The position numbers were made by a program, and so were the translations under genes. Shown here one piece after another: positions 36,350 through 44,435 of a stretch of 64,000 nucleotides of DNA (position 1 is the first letter of the stretch; the number at the start of each line of letters is the position of its first letter). The stretch spans positions 248,001-312,000 of the forward strand of contig NZ_JAHLPZ010000001.1 in assembly GCF_018918185.1 (NCBI RefSeq), written 5' to 3'. The notes below the pieces were generated by a model, which searched no databases, had not been told where the DNA came from, and saw nothing but the letters and a program-made list of their open reading frames with translations. Origin of the DNA: Eubacterium sp. MSJ-21. Its GTDB lineage: Bacteria > Bacillota > Clostridia > Lachnospirales > Lachnospiraceae.

Positions 36350-37498
36350 TTATGAATTCGGACAAAACGATTGCACGATTGCCATGACGACGATCAATCC
36401 GAATACAACGAGGATGTCTAACACAACCACACCCAGTATGCGCAGCGTTTTTTTCTCGTGTTGGCACAGAGGCATGAGCTGTCGTACATGGAGATAGTCG
36501 AAGATGGAAGCCACGATAAAAAGCATCATAATGAGCGCAAATACACGCTCCACCCACAGGGCAGCTCCGAAAGTATTGTTTACTTTCATGGATAAGCAAA
36601 ACCAGGCCAGGAATATATAGGTAAGCAGTGCAACCGCCATCTTCCAAGGTGTTTTAGAACGGAAACCGGGAGGGGCAAACTGCATATGGTTTGCGGAAGT
36701 ACCGGAATCATTCTGTGTTTGAGTATTTGAACGCTTGGAAGACGAACCGGATAAATCGCCGGTGGAGGCTTGAACGGCATGTGTATAAGGAAAGGTTCCC
36801 CCATTTGCCAACAACGCCTGACGTAACTTATCGATGCTTTGATACCGTTCCGCCGGATTCATCTGTGTGCATTTGGTGATAATTGCATCGATATATGGAT
36901 TCTGGCAATGCGATGCTTCCGCCATTTCCTTCAGAAGAATCCCCATAGAATAAATATCTGTCTGCGGAGAAGATTGTCCAAATCCATATTGTTCCGGGGC
37001 GGCATAGCCCTGTGTACCAAGCAGGATTGTATCAGAATCTTTCGCCGCTGTATGGTATTTGGCAGCGTTGAAGTCGAGCAGCACAGCACGGTTATAACTG
37101 GTGATGATGACGTTCGATGGTTTCACATCCCGGTGGATGATAGCCGGATTATGCTGATGTAACTGTTCGAGGATTGCGCACAGGTCAAGCGTGTATTGAA
37201 GCATATCGCTTGGAGCTATGTCTGCGTGGCGGATCTTATCCTGCAGGGAAGTTCCGGAGATATATTCTTCGATGACAGTAAGCTGTCCCGCTTCTTCGTA
37301 ATAGTTTATGATCTGCGGTATACCTGCGACAGGATTGCGGTATAACTCGGCATAGACGGCGAGGTTATAGACATCAAGCATTTTTTTGATGGCAATCTTT
37401 TTTGTCTCCTGATGCTGAACTAAGTATACATGATGCGGTTCATTTATGGCGGCTATTGGTTTATAATACGAAATAGCGAGACGCTGATCGAGATCCAT
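36350..37498 (-). CDS. Membrane-anchored Ser/Thr protein kinase
   Basis: A 382-residue protein. The kinase domain (about residues 8-250) keeps the lysine (KKIAIKKML), catalytic loop IIHRDVKPSN and APE-type motif (GYAAPEQYG). The metal-binding DFG is replaced by DFN (VLLDFNAAK). A linker and about three C-terminal membrane helices follow (near 290-310, 318-338, 350-375), with no PASTA repeats, unlike PrkC. It diverges from an HTH-like gene 119 bp away. GAAAGGA precedes the ATG. Substrates are unknown; the divergent protein is a candidate. Confidence 0.85.
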   Translation of the reverse strand: MDLDQRLAISYYKPIAAINEPHHVYLVQHQETKKIAIKKMLDVYNLAVYAELYRNPVAGIPQIINYYEEAGQLTVIEEYISGTSLQDKIRHADIAPSDMLQYTLDLCAILEQLHQHNPAIIHRDVKPSNVIITSYNRAVLLDFNAAKYHTAAKDSDTILLGTQGYAAPEQYGFGQSSPQTDIYSMGILLKEMAEASHCQNPYIDAIITKCTQMNPAERYQSIDKLRQALLANGGTFPYTHAVQASTGDLSGSSSKRSNTQTQNDSGTSANHMQFAPPGFRSKTPWKMAVALLTYIFLAWFCLSMKVNNTFGAALWVERVFALIMMLFIVASIFDYLHVRQLMPLCQHEKKTLRILGVVVLDILVVFGLIVVMAIVQSFCPNS

Positions 37499-37617
37499 AT
37501 GCGTATATCCTTTCTATAGAGCAGGGGTACTGATTATACTTCATCAATCAATTATCCGGGTTGTTTGATACAGTTTTGGTAATTTGATGGTTTTATTATA
37601 ACAGATTGGAGGATGAA

Positions 37618-38079
37618 ATGAAGGAGAAAAATACAAAGGAATTAAATGAAGTCCTAGGGAAGACACATCTTTCGGATTTTGAGAAATATTGCGCGGAGAA
37701 TAAAGAAAGTGTAAGCGATAATTCGGAAGCATTTTCTATCTATGTGAAGAACCTGCTACAGGAAAAGAAGCTCACCCAGCAGTATGTGTTCCTGCAGGCA
37801 GATATTCCGGAGCGGTATGGCTATAAGCTGTTGTCCGGGGAGAAGCGTACGCGGCAGAGAGATGTGATCCTGCGGATCTGCTATGCGGCGAAATTCAGTT
37901 TGGCGGAGACGCAGCGTGCACTTAAAAAATACGAGATGCCGGAATTATATGCGAAGGTACCGAGAGATGCACTCCTGATGATTGCGTTCAATGAGCGGCC
38001 GGGAAGCATCCTGGACGTAAATGATCTGCTCAATCAAAAAGGCTTGCAGCCGCTTCGCACAAGCGGGGTGCAGGATTAA
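37618..38079 (+). CDS. HTH-like protein divergent from the kinase
   Basis: A 153-residue soluble protein. Residues about 45-120 look like an XRE-type helix-turn-helix (EKKLTQQYVFLQADIPERYG, then SGEKRTRQRDVILRICYAA), and the C-terminal part (PRDALLMIAFNERPGSILD) is a conserved block. I recall the family from many Clostridia, often beside Ser/Thr kinases, but no role is established. ATG 37618 has GGAGG at the right distance. It could be a transcription factor or an adaptor controlled by phosphorylation; both are inference. Confidence 0.65.
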   Translation: MKEKNTKELNEVLGKTHLSDFEKYCAENKESVSDNSEAFSIYVKNLLQEKKLTQQYVFLQADIPERYGYKLLSGEKRTRQRDVILRICYAAKFSLAETQRALKKYEMPELYAKVPRDALLMIAFNERPGSILDVNDLLNQKGLQPLRTSGVQD

Positions 38080-38081
38080 AG

Positions 38082-38228
38082 GATAATTTTGCCACTGCTG
38101 CGGGGGCAACGAGGCCGGATGATTTATGGGATAATACTTGTGGGGATACAAGAGAAGAAAATGTCATAAACGAAGAGAATCGTGAGGATGTTTTCGATAA
38201 ACTGCCACCGGGCAATGCGCGGGGGTAA
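38082..38228 (+). other. Open stretch of 48 codons in the -1 frame after the HTH-like gene
   Basis: Overlapping the end of the preceding gene in another frame, codons stay open to TAA 38226 and read as a protein-like acidic segment (DNFATAAGATRPDDLWDN, then EENREDVFDKLPPGNARG). No start codon is available. It may be the lost C-terminus of the HTH-like protein after a frameshift, or a fragment. The next gene's ribosome binding site follows. Confidence 0.3.
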
Positions 38229-38255
38229 TACCACAAGAAAAGGAGGAAGAGGTTC

Positions 38256-38603
38256 ATGAAAACTTGGAAATTAGTGTCCGGCATTTTATCCATGATCTTG
38301 TTTGTCATCGTAACATTCCAGTCATGTGCAGCGGGCGTTGCCAATTCGCTCGAAGCAAATGGCGAGACATCCGGCTCTGCAGGCGTATTGGTAGCAATTC
38401 TGATGCTTGCGGGTGGAATCGTATCGGTTGCAACGAGAAACGCTGAGAAAAAGGGCGGAAATATTGCTTTGATCGTTCTGTTCGGTCTGGCTGCACTGGT
38501 AGGATTTACCGGTTTCGGAAGTTTCTCAGATCTTGCAATCTGGGCAGGCTGGTGCCTGATCAACGCGATACTTGCAGTCGTTGCGATTGTAACAAAGAAG
38601 TAA
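38256..38603 (+). CDS. Small membrane protein with four helices
   Basis: A 115-residue hydrophobic protein with four predicted helices (about residues 6-26, 42-62, 68-88, 92-112) and a short polar loop with a cysteine (FQSCAAG). Similar small proteins of unknown function (DUF4064-like layout) occur in Clostridia near kinases. AGGAGGAAGAGG lies upstream of the ATG. It is followed by a terminator, so it ends the transcript that starts at the HTH-like gene. Confidence 0.7.
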   Translation: MKTWKLVSGILSMILFVIVTFQSCAAGVANSLEANGETSGSAGVLVAILMLAGGIVSVATRNAEKKGGNIALIVLFGLAALVGFTGFGSFSDLAIWAGWCLINAILAVVAIVTKK

Positions 38604-38639
38604 TTACATAGAACATGAAGGAGAAATGGTGTTTGAAGG

Positions 38640-38664
38640 CATCCGCATTTGCGGGTGTCTTTTT
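38640..38664 (+). terminator. Terminator after the small membrane protein
   Basis: CATCCGC (38640-38646) and GCGGGTG (38651-38657) close a 4-nt loop, followed by TCTTTTTG. A second hairpin (GCAGGT/ACCTGC, about 38677-38692) lies beyond and may end the minus-strand gene at 38720. Confidence 0.75.
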
Positions 38665-38719
38665 GTGCACGTCGGGCAGGTGTTAACCTGCTCAATTCTT
38701 GGTTTATTTTTTCCTTGAT

Positions 38720-38899
38720 TTAATTTTTCTTATCATTCGTTTCTTCCATATTGGAAATCGCATAATTACAACACTGGACGACTAATTCATTGACAGAGAT
38801 CCCCTCTCGTTGTGCAATCTCGGAAAGCGTATCAGCAAGTTCTTTTGTGATTCGGAAGGTTCGATTTACATGTTCTGTTTTTTCTATTTTAAATTGCAT
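38720..38899 (-). CDS. Small ribbon-helix-helix protein, 59 residues
   Basis: A short intact gene with GAGGTG five bases before its ATG. The sequence (VNRTFRITKELADTLSEIA, then REGISVNELVVQCCNYAI) has the beta-strand/helix/helix pattern of Arc/CopG-type DNA-binding proteins, with the conserved GIS-VNELV turn. It stands alone, divergent from the gene pair at 39087. It could regulate that pair or be an orphan antitoxin; no toxin partner is adjacent. Confidence 0.75.
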   Translation of the reverse strand: MQFKIEKTEHVNRTFRITKELADTLSEIAQREGISVNELVVQCCNYAISNMEETNDKKN

Positions 38900-39086
38900 T
38901 GTTTCACCTCACTTGTGGGAATATCCACATTTATATTTTAGTATGAAAAACAATTCAGATATACACATAAAAATATATGTGCAAAAACGGTTATTGTATG
39001 ATATGATAGTAAAATAAAACACCTTCATAAAAGGGTGAAATATGATAAACCGCTGTTAACGGGAGGATTGTAGAAGGGAGAAAAGT

Positions 39087-39830
39087 ATGAATATGCAAGC
39101 AGAGGAAAGGTACAAAGAACTTTTTCCGGATGATGAAGATGGACGGAAGAGAAAAGCGAAAGCATTTGATATGTTGGCAGATGCTTACTACATGGGAAAT
39201 TTTGGAAGTATGCAGAAATCAGATATTGATTTAATTATGTTTTCGAATTATTTGGAGGCGATATTGGATCAATGCGGAAATGACTCCGCACAATGCAGCG
39301 ATTATAATCTATCGAAATATTTAGGAATTACACAAAATCGTATTCGTACATTGAAAGAACGAAAACAACTGAAATATCCATATGAAAGATTTGATTGGAA
39401 GAAATCATTCCTTGAAATCTGTAAAAATGCGCGATATAGCGATGGAAAGATAATCATAAATATTATGGATGTGAATGTGTATCTGGAATTAAAGAATGCC
39501 ATTGAAAGTGCAGGTGGCTATGTCGATACACAGATATCACAAAGTACGTTAAAAATACGGTTAGAATATTTTGTGGATCTTATGATGCTGCTTTGCGAAG
39601 AAAATGATAGACGCAAGGTGCAGAAAGAAATGAAAGAGTATTTGCGGAAAGAGGATATAGATGTAGCTAAGTTTGAAGAGGAGGGATTTGGCACAACGGT
39701 ATTTAACTGTGCAAAGAGTAAAGCAATAGATGTATGTTGTGATGCCTTAAATAAGGTGTGTCCGCTCTTAGGGGAGTTAGCAAAACCGGTTATAAATAAA
39801 GTTGTAGATATGGTACGGAAGAATAAATAA
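39087..39830 (+). CDS. Hypothetical protein, 247 residues
   Basis: I do not recognise this protein. It is soluble, charged and mostly helical. Residues about 65-100 (DYNLSKYLGITQNRIRTLKE) resemble a helix-turn-helix; the middle (IIINIMDVNVYLELKNAIES) is mixed alpha/beta; the C-terminal 35 residues are hydrophobic with cysteines (DVCCDALNKVCPLLGELAK) and could touch a membrane or partner. Base composition is clearly more AT-rich than in flanking housekeeping genes. The next gene begins 17 bp later and is probably its partner. Confidence 0.65.
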   Translation: MNMQAEERYKELFPDDEDGRKRKAKAFDMLADAYYMGNFGSMQKSDIDLIMFSNYLEAILDQCGNDSAQCSDYNLSKYLGITQNRIRTLKERKQLKYPYERFDWKKSFLEICKNARYSDGKIIINIMDVNVYLELKNAIESAGGYVDTQISQSTLKIRLEYFVDLMMLLCEENDRRKVQKEMKEYLRKEDIDVAKFEEEGFGTTVFNCAKSKAIDVCCDALNKVCPLLGELAKPVINKVVDMVRKNK

Positions 39831-39847
39831 AATTGGAGGAAGCGTAT

Positions 39848-41125
39848 ATGTTAAAAGAAATGAAAGTTATGGATGAACCTAAAAAACCCGAAAAACCTGT
39901 ATCAGAAGGCGGCAATACAATTGTTCGAACAATATTTGGAATAGCATTTTTGATAGTTGGTTCAATTATGGGTATTGCTTTTTTTGCTCAAGGCAGGGCA
40001 GCTATGTCTTGGTTGTTTATAGTTTTAGCATGTATGGGATATGTTTTGTTAGATGGAAATGCTGATGTTCGTAAAAAAAATAATGAATATCGTATAAAAT
40101 GTAGACAATATGATATGGATTTAGAAAAATATAATGAGCAGATGAAAGAATATGAGCAAAACAAAAAAGATGTTCGTGCATATAATTTTTATGCTATGTG
40201 TGTAAATAAGGGGGTAGACAGTGATGATCAAAAGGGAATAAATCTTCTGGCGTATAACAATGGTATAAGAGATTATCAGCAGGCATTGGAATTGTATAAG
40301 CAGGGGAAAGAATATGCACGCCAGTATATAGAAAAAGAAAACGCGGAAAAGAAAGTGAAAGCGTATGATAACGAAAAGAAAAAATATAATGAAATTGTTG
40401 CGGAAACAAGAATTTATGGTAAAGAAAAATATATAGGTGCATTAAGAAAAAAATTAGAAGCTACGGAAAATTTAGCAAATTTGTATTGCCAGGCTACGAA
40501 TCTGAATATTTCGCGGTCTACACAGAAAGCACAAACTTCAGATTGGGCGTTATTGGGCGGATTAGCAAATGGAATTGCTGGATCAGCAGCGGGAATGGCA
40601 ACGGCTATGGATGTTCAAAGAAAAAATGCTGAAGCAGAAGCGAAAGCTGCCGTTGCAAGACAAGCAGCAAGTAATGATGCGGCTTATTTTAATCAGGCTG
40701 CATATAATACAAATGTAGAAGCCGCAGGATATAGGGTAAAAATTGAAGAGATTAATAAAAAAATTATAGATTTTTCAGATGAAGAAGAAAAGCTAAAAAT
40801 GATGGATATAGAAATATCTGAGTGGAAAGTATTAGATCTGACACACAATATGAAAATTGTATTATCAATAAAGTGTGATAAAAAGGTAGATCTGTTAAAT
40901 ACAAAAGGAGTGCTAGATGGTTCTGTCAAAATACTGATAAAAAAAGATGGAAAGATTATTTCGGATACGTATTATTCGGCTCCTGGATTTAATGAGACCA
41001 ATATGTCAAAAGTTGGATTTGGTAGCATCACAACGGGAGAAACGTTGGCGATTGGTCCATTTGAAGACAATGGAAATTACGAATTTGAGATAAAACCACA
41101 TAAACTTTGGTGTATTGAAAGATAA
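39848..41125 (+). CDS. Hypothetical membrane coiled-coil protein, 425 residues
   Basis: Not recognised. The N-terminal 25 residues are rich in K, P and E, then two membrane helices form a hairpin (about residues 25-72). A long charged coiled coil follows (about 75-205), then a glycine/alanine-rich segment (GGLANGIAGSAAGMATAMD), a second coiled coil to about 305, and a C-terminal beta-rich domain (about 310-425). ATG 39848 is set by GGAGGA. Codon use is strongly AT-rich, as in the gene before, suggesting acquisition of both together. Confidence 0.65.
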   Translation: MLKEMKVMDEPKKPEKPVSEGGNTIVRTIFGIAFLIVGSIMGIAFFAQGRAAMSWLFIVLACMGYVLLDGNADVRKKNNEYRIKCRQYDMDLEKYNEQMKEYEQNKKDVRAYNFYAMCVNKGVDSDDQKGINLLAYNNGIRDYQQALELYKQGKEYARQYIEKENAEKKVKAYDNEKKKYNEIVAETRIYGKEKYIGALRKKLEATENLANLYCQATNLNISRSTQKAQTSDWALLGGLANGIAGSAAGMATAMDVQRKNAEAEAKAAVARQAASNDAAYFNQAAYNTNVEAAGYRVKIEEINKKIIDFSDEEEKLKMMDIEISEWKVLDLTHNMKIVLSIKCDKKVDLLNTKGVLDGSVKILIKKDGKIISDTYYSAPGFNETNMSKVGFGSITTGETLAIGPFEDNGNYEFEIKPHKLWCIER

Positions 41126-41258
41126 TAATAACTATGAAGTTATCGCAAAATACATAGAACATTCACAGATTGTCGGTTGACAGAGAGTAAAGCTATCAGT
41201 AAAATATAAGCGTGTAATAAATACATGACGGTTGCCTTGCTGTGCTGAAATGGGAATT

Positions 41259-41381
41259 ATATCAGATGGGAGTCTTACCATATAAAACAAATAGAAACTA
41301 TATCAGATGGGAGCCTTATCATATAAAACAACCAGGAACTATATCAGTCGGGAGCCCTACCGTGCAAAGAAGGAAAAATGG
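41259..41381. repeat. Tandem repeat, three units of 41 bp
   Basis: Units start with ATATCAG at 41259, 41300 and 41341; the first two share ATATCAGATGGGAG and an internal CATATAAAACAA. The third has diverged. There is no coding frame through them and no spacer structure of CRISPR type. They fill the gap between the AT-rich pair and the next gene. Confidence 0.8.
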
Positions 41382-41415
41382 CTGTATTGTTTAATATACG
41401 ATACAGCCTTTTTTA
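41380..41415 (+). terminator. Terminator before the prolyl-tRNA editing gene
   Basis: GGCTGTAT (41380-41387) and ATACAGCC (41401-41408) form an 8-bp perfect stem with a 13-nt loop, followed by T6. It lies 19 bp before the next start and so should end the upstream transcript. Confidence 0.8.
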
Positions 41416-41433
41416 TTTGAGAAAGGGGATATT

Positions 41434-41991
41434 ATGACACGACAATCAGGCAGACCGGCCGATGAGACAGGCAGGCTGGAAAAGGAAATACGAACTTATG
41501 ATTTTTTGGATGCGAACCATGTATGGTATGAGCGGATCGACCATGAAGCAGCGATGACGATGGAAGTCTGCGAGGAGATCGACAAGGCATTGGAGGCGAC
41601 AATCTGCAAGAATTTGTTTTTGTGCAACCGGCAGGAGACGAACTTCTATCTGCTGATGTTACCGGGACATAAGAAGTTTAAGACGAAAGATATCTCGAAG
41701 CAACTTGGCGTAGCCAGACTATCCTTCGCGAAGGATGCTTATATGGAAGAATACCTGGATATCACGCCGGGTTCCGTGAGTGTGCTTGGGCTGATAAATG
41801 ATAAGGAAAATCATGTACAGCTTCTGATGGACAAGGATCTGGTGCAGGATGAATATGTGGGCTGTCATCCATGTATCAATACGAGCAGTCTGCGCCTTCT
41901 GATGGACGATCTGTTACATGTGCTGCTTCCGGCGATGCACCACGAGCCGATTTTCGTGACGGTGGAGGACGAGGAAAGTCAAATTAGTTAA
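41434..41991 (+). CDS. YbaK/ProX-type aminoacyl-tRNA deacylase
   Basis: A 185-residue free-standing editing domain of the YbaK/ProRS-insertion superfamily, closest to the PrdX/ProXp-ala group that hydrolyses Ala-tRNA(Pro). The conserved lysine is in CKNLFLCN, followed by LPGHKKFKTKDIS and the terminal signature GCHPCINTSSLRL. The first 20 residues are an unconserved polar leader. The start ATG has AAAGGGGA upstream. No prd (proline reductase) genes are near, so a general proofreading role is more likely. Confidence 0.88.
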   Translation: MTRQSGRPADETGRLEKEIRTYDFLDANHVWYERIDHEAAMTMEVCEEIDKALEATICKNLFLCNRQETNFYLLMLPGHKKFKTKDISKQLGVARLSFAKDAYMEEYLDITPGSVSVLGLINDKENHVQLLMDKDLVQDEYVGCHPCINTSSLRLLMDDLLHVLLPAMHHEPIFVTVEDEESQIS

Positions 41992-42065
41992 ATAATTGTA
42001 AAAAATATAGCTATTTTTGTAGATTCATGTTACACTCAATCTAACTTAACAGAGGGGGTGGACGC

Positions 42066-42953
42066 GTGGATACGATGCAGATTGTGAACCAGCTCGATGG
42101 TTTGCATAAGAAGTACAGACAGGCGATGTATTTATTCGCAGCTCCGTTTGTATTGCTGGTGATAGCCTATATAGGTGCACCGGGAATGGGGGCGATGGCG
42201 AGCACAGTAGTTGCGGTATTGATGTTTGCGGTACCCGTTGGAATCATTTATGCATCTGGCAGGATGTCGAAGATCAACAAGGAATATCAGATGCTCTACA
42301 AGAATGCATTTGTTGTTTCAGTATTGAACAAGACATTCTCTGATGTTCGGGTGAACTGGGAGTGCGGATTTACGAGACAGAATGTCGAGCAGATGGGACT
42401 GTTGAAGCTTGGAAATCGTTTTGATTCCGAAGATCTGATCCATGGATCCTATGAAGGCGTCTCCTTTGATCAGGCGGATGTCACGATCAAGAATGTGACG
42501 GGAAGCGGAAAGAACCGGCATACAACGACGTATTTCAAAGGACGGGTATTCGTGTTTGATTTGCAGAAATCCGATATACGTTCTGTTGGTATCCGGTCGA
42601 AGAATTTCCAGTATTATGGAAATCTGAATGGATTTCATCACGAGAATGTGAGGCTGGAGAGCGAAGCGTTCAACCGGGAGTTCAAGGTGCTGGCAACCTA
42701 TCCGGTCGATGCGTTTTATGTGCTTACTCCACAGACGATGGAATGTGTGACAGACCTGTATCGGCGTGCAGGAAATGTAGCCCTGCGGTATCTGGGTAAC
42801 AAGCTATATGTGGCAGTCAATACGACAGGAAATGCGTTTGATGGTGATATCAAGAAGCCATTCGTCTATGTGGATGAAATCAACAAGATTAAAAATGATT
42901 GTGCTGTGATTATGGATATCATACACCGGTTGCGGATTGGAGATGCACAGTAG
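42066..42953 (+). CDS. DUF3137 domain protein
   Basis: A 295-residue protein with two adjacent membrane helices (about residues 22-65), then a soluble DUF3137 domain with the typical FKVLATYPVDAFYVLTPQTM. Function unknown; genes of this family often pair with lemA, as here. The start is GTG 42066 after GAGGGGG. The gene is followed 53 bp later by lemA, probably in one operon. Confidence 0.85.
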   Translation: MDTMQIVNQLDGLHKKYRQAMYLFAAPFVLLVIAYIGAPGMGAMASTVVAVLMFAVPVGIIYASGRMSKINKEYQMLYKNAFVVSVLNKTFSDVRVNWECGFTRQNVEQMGLLKLGNRFDSEDLIHGSYEGVSFDQADVTIKNVTGSGKNRHTTTYFKGRVFVFDLQKSDIRSVGIRSKNFQYYGNLNGFHHENVRLESEAFNREFKVLATYPVDAFYVLTPQTMECVTDLYRRAGNVALRYLGNKLYVAVNTTGNAFDGDIKKPFVYVDEINKIKNDCAVIMDIIHRLRIGDAQ

Positions 42954-43006
42954 CATTTTTATAATCAAGTAATATAATTTCTATGAAAAAGAGAGGAGAA
43001 CAAATT

Positions 43007-43549
43007 ATGGAAGCGATTATTACAGTGATTATTGTACTTTTGGTCTGTATCGTGATCTGGTACATATCAACATCGAATGGAATCAAGCGGTCACAGCTTA
43101 AGGTGGAGGAAGCAGAGTCCGGAATCGATGTGGCACTCACGAAGCGTTATGATGTGCTTACGAAGATGCTCGATGTCGTAAAGGGATATCAGGCACATGA
43201 GAAGACAGTTCTGACCGAGCTTGTCAAGCTTCGAAGCGGCATGACGATGGCAGAGAAGAATGCAGCCAATCAGAAGATGGAACAGCTTACGAAGGATATC
43301 AACATTCTCGCAGAGAATTATCCGGAGTTAAAATCCAGCAACAACTTCATGGAGCTGCAGAAGACGATTGCAGATGTGGAAGAGCATTTGCAGGCAGCCC
43401 GCAGATTGTACAATGCGAATGTCAACACGTACAATACGAAGCTTGTTGTATTCCCGAGCAGCATTGTAGCGAACAACATGCATGCGGTAAAGAAACCATT
43501 CTTCGAGGCAGAGGAAGCAAAGCGTCAGGATGTGAAGATGAGCTTCTAG
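43007..43549 (+). CDS. lemA: LemA family protein
   Basis: A 180-residue protein: one N-terminal membrane helix (about residues 3-20), then the LemA helical bundle (AESGIDVALTKRYDVLTKML to RRLYNANVNTYN, plus VVFPSSIVA). The family is of unknown function. The ATG at 43007 is favoured by GAGAGGAG upstream and starts directly with the membrane helix. Its stop codon overlaps that of the convergent MerR gene: the palindrome CTAG supplies both stops. Confidence 0.92.
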   Translation: MEAIITVIIVLLVCIVIWYISTSNGIKRSQLKVEEAESGIDVALTKRYDVLTKMLDVVKGYQAHEKTVLTELVKLRSGMTMAEKNAANQKMEQLTKDINILAENYPELKSSNNFMELQKTIADVEEHLQAARRLYNANVNTYNTKLVVFPSSIVANNMHAVKKPFFEAEEAKRQDVKMSF

Positions 43550-44367
43550 GCAACCGGAATTCGGATTTCGGTTACGAATTTGTCCGGATCATTTGTCAGA
43601 CCATTATCAATCAAAGTAACTTCTCTGGAGAACCCTGTGATCTCCAGAGATTTTTTATTGATAAAAGAAAGTAATTTCTGGTAGTAAACGGGAGCTTCTG
43701 TATGACTGCCGCGGAACCGGATAGACACACAGCGTTGCGCCGGCATCTCATCGATCTGACCATTGTAGGAATCTTCGTTATCCAGAATCAGAAATGATAG
43801 TTCATATTGACTGAAATTCCCGGCTTCCATTTGCTCTTTGGATATCCCAACGCCGACCTTGCCAAGAAATGCAAGTGTTTCAGTCTGGTTTTCTTGAAAT
43901 TTCCGGATGGAATATTCCAGATCCAAATAGCTTGAAAGCTGCAGGAGATTATGAATCTGGACAACCTGGCATGCGGGAGCCATTTCAATCCGGATTTCAT
44001 CTAAGGTAGAAGTTGTGGCATCCCGGAGATATTCAATCCGATGGTCAATCTTTCTTGCAATGCGTTGTAGTTCTTTCTGCTTTTGCTCGATCAGGCGTTT
44101 TTGTTCAACCAGTTTTTCTTCTATTATATTGGTGTCACGGTTTTGCAGAAAATCTGCAATCTCCGAGAGCGGCATATCTAGCACGCGCAGATATCCAATC
44201 GTATTTAAAACCTCAAACTGACGGATGCTATAATAACGATAGCCGGTTTCAGAATCAATATATTCTGGCTGGAGCAATCCTGCCTGTTCATAGTGGCGTA
44301 GAGTTCCTGCGCTCAAATGGAACATGTTTGCAACTTCACCGATTTTAAATAATTTCTTTTCGTTCAT
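43546..44367 (-). CDS. MerR family regulator with effector-binding domain
   Basis: A 273-residue regulator. The N-terminal MerR winged helix (KIGEVANMFHLSAGTLRHYE, then GYRYYSIRQFEVLNTIGYL) is followed by a coiled-coil dimer helix (about 75-115) and a GyrI-like ligand pocket domain as in BmrR and BltR. It is encoded 68 bp after the MATE pump on the same strand. The pump promoter has the 19-bp spacer and dyad expected for activation by MerR-type proteins, so it likely senses a drug and turns on the pump. Confidence 0.92.
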   Translation of the reverse strand: MNEKKLFKIGEVANMFHLSAGTLRHYEQAGLLQPEYIDSETGYRYYSIRQFEVLNTIGYLRVLDMPLSEIADFLQNRDTNIIEEKLVEQKRLIEQKQKELQRIARKIDHRIEYLRDATTSTLDEIRIEMAPACQVVQIHNLLQLSSYLDLEYSIRKFQENQTETLAFLGKVGVGISKEQMEAGNFSQYELSFLILDNEDSYNGQIDEMPAQRCVSIRFRGSHTEAPVYYQKLLSFINKKSLEITGFSREVTLIDNGLTNDPDKFVTEIRIPVA

Positions 44368-44435
44368 ATGAAACTCCCTTAATTATAAATATTATATGGC
44401 GGATGACTGCGAATCTATCCGCCATATATAAAGAT

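Noticed and set aside
38720-38899. Apparent frameshift in an A-run of the 59-residue ribbon-helix-helix gene
   Set aside because: On recounting the line, the run on the coding strand has six A and the frame is continuous from the ATG at 38899 to the stop at 38720. The gene is intact.
41259-41381. Three 41-bp repeats as a short CRISPR array
   Set aside because: Whole units repeat without unique spacers, the third is diverged, and no cas genes are near. It is a plain tandem repeat.
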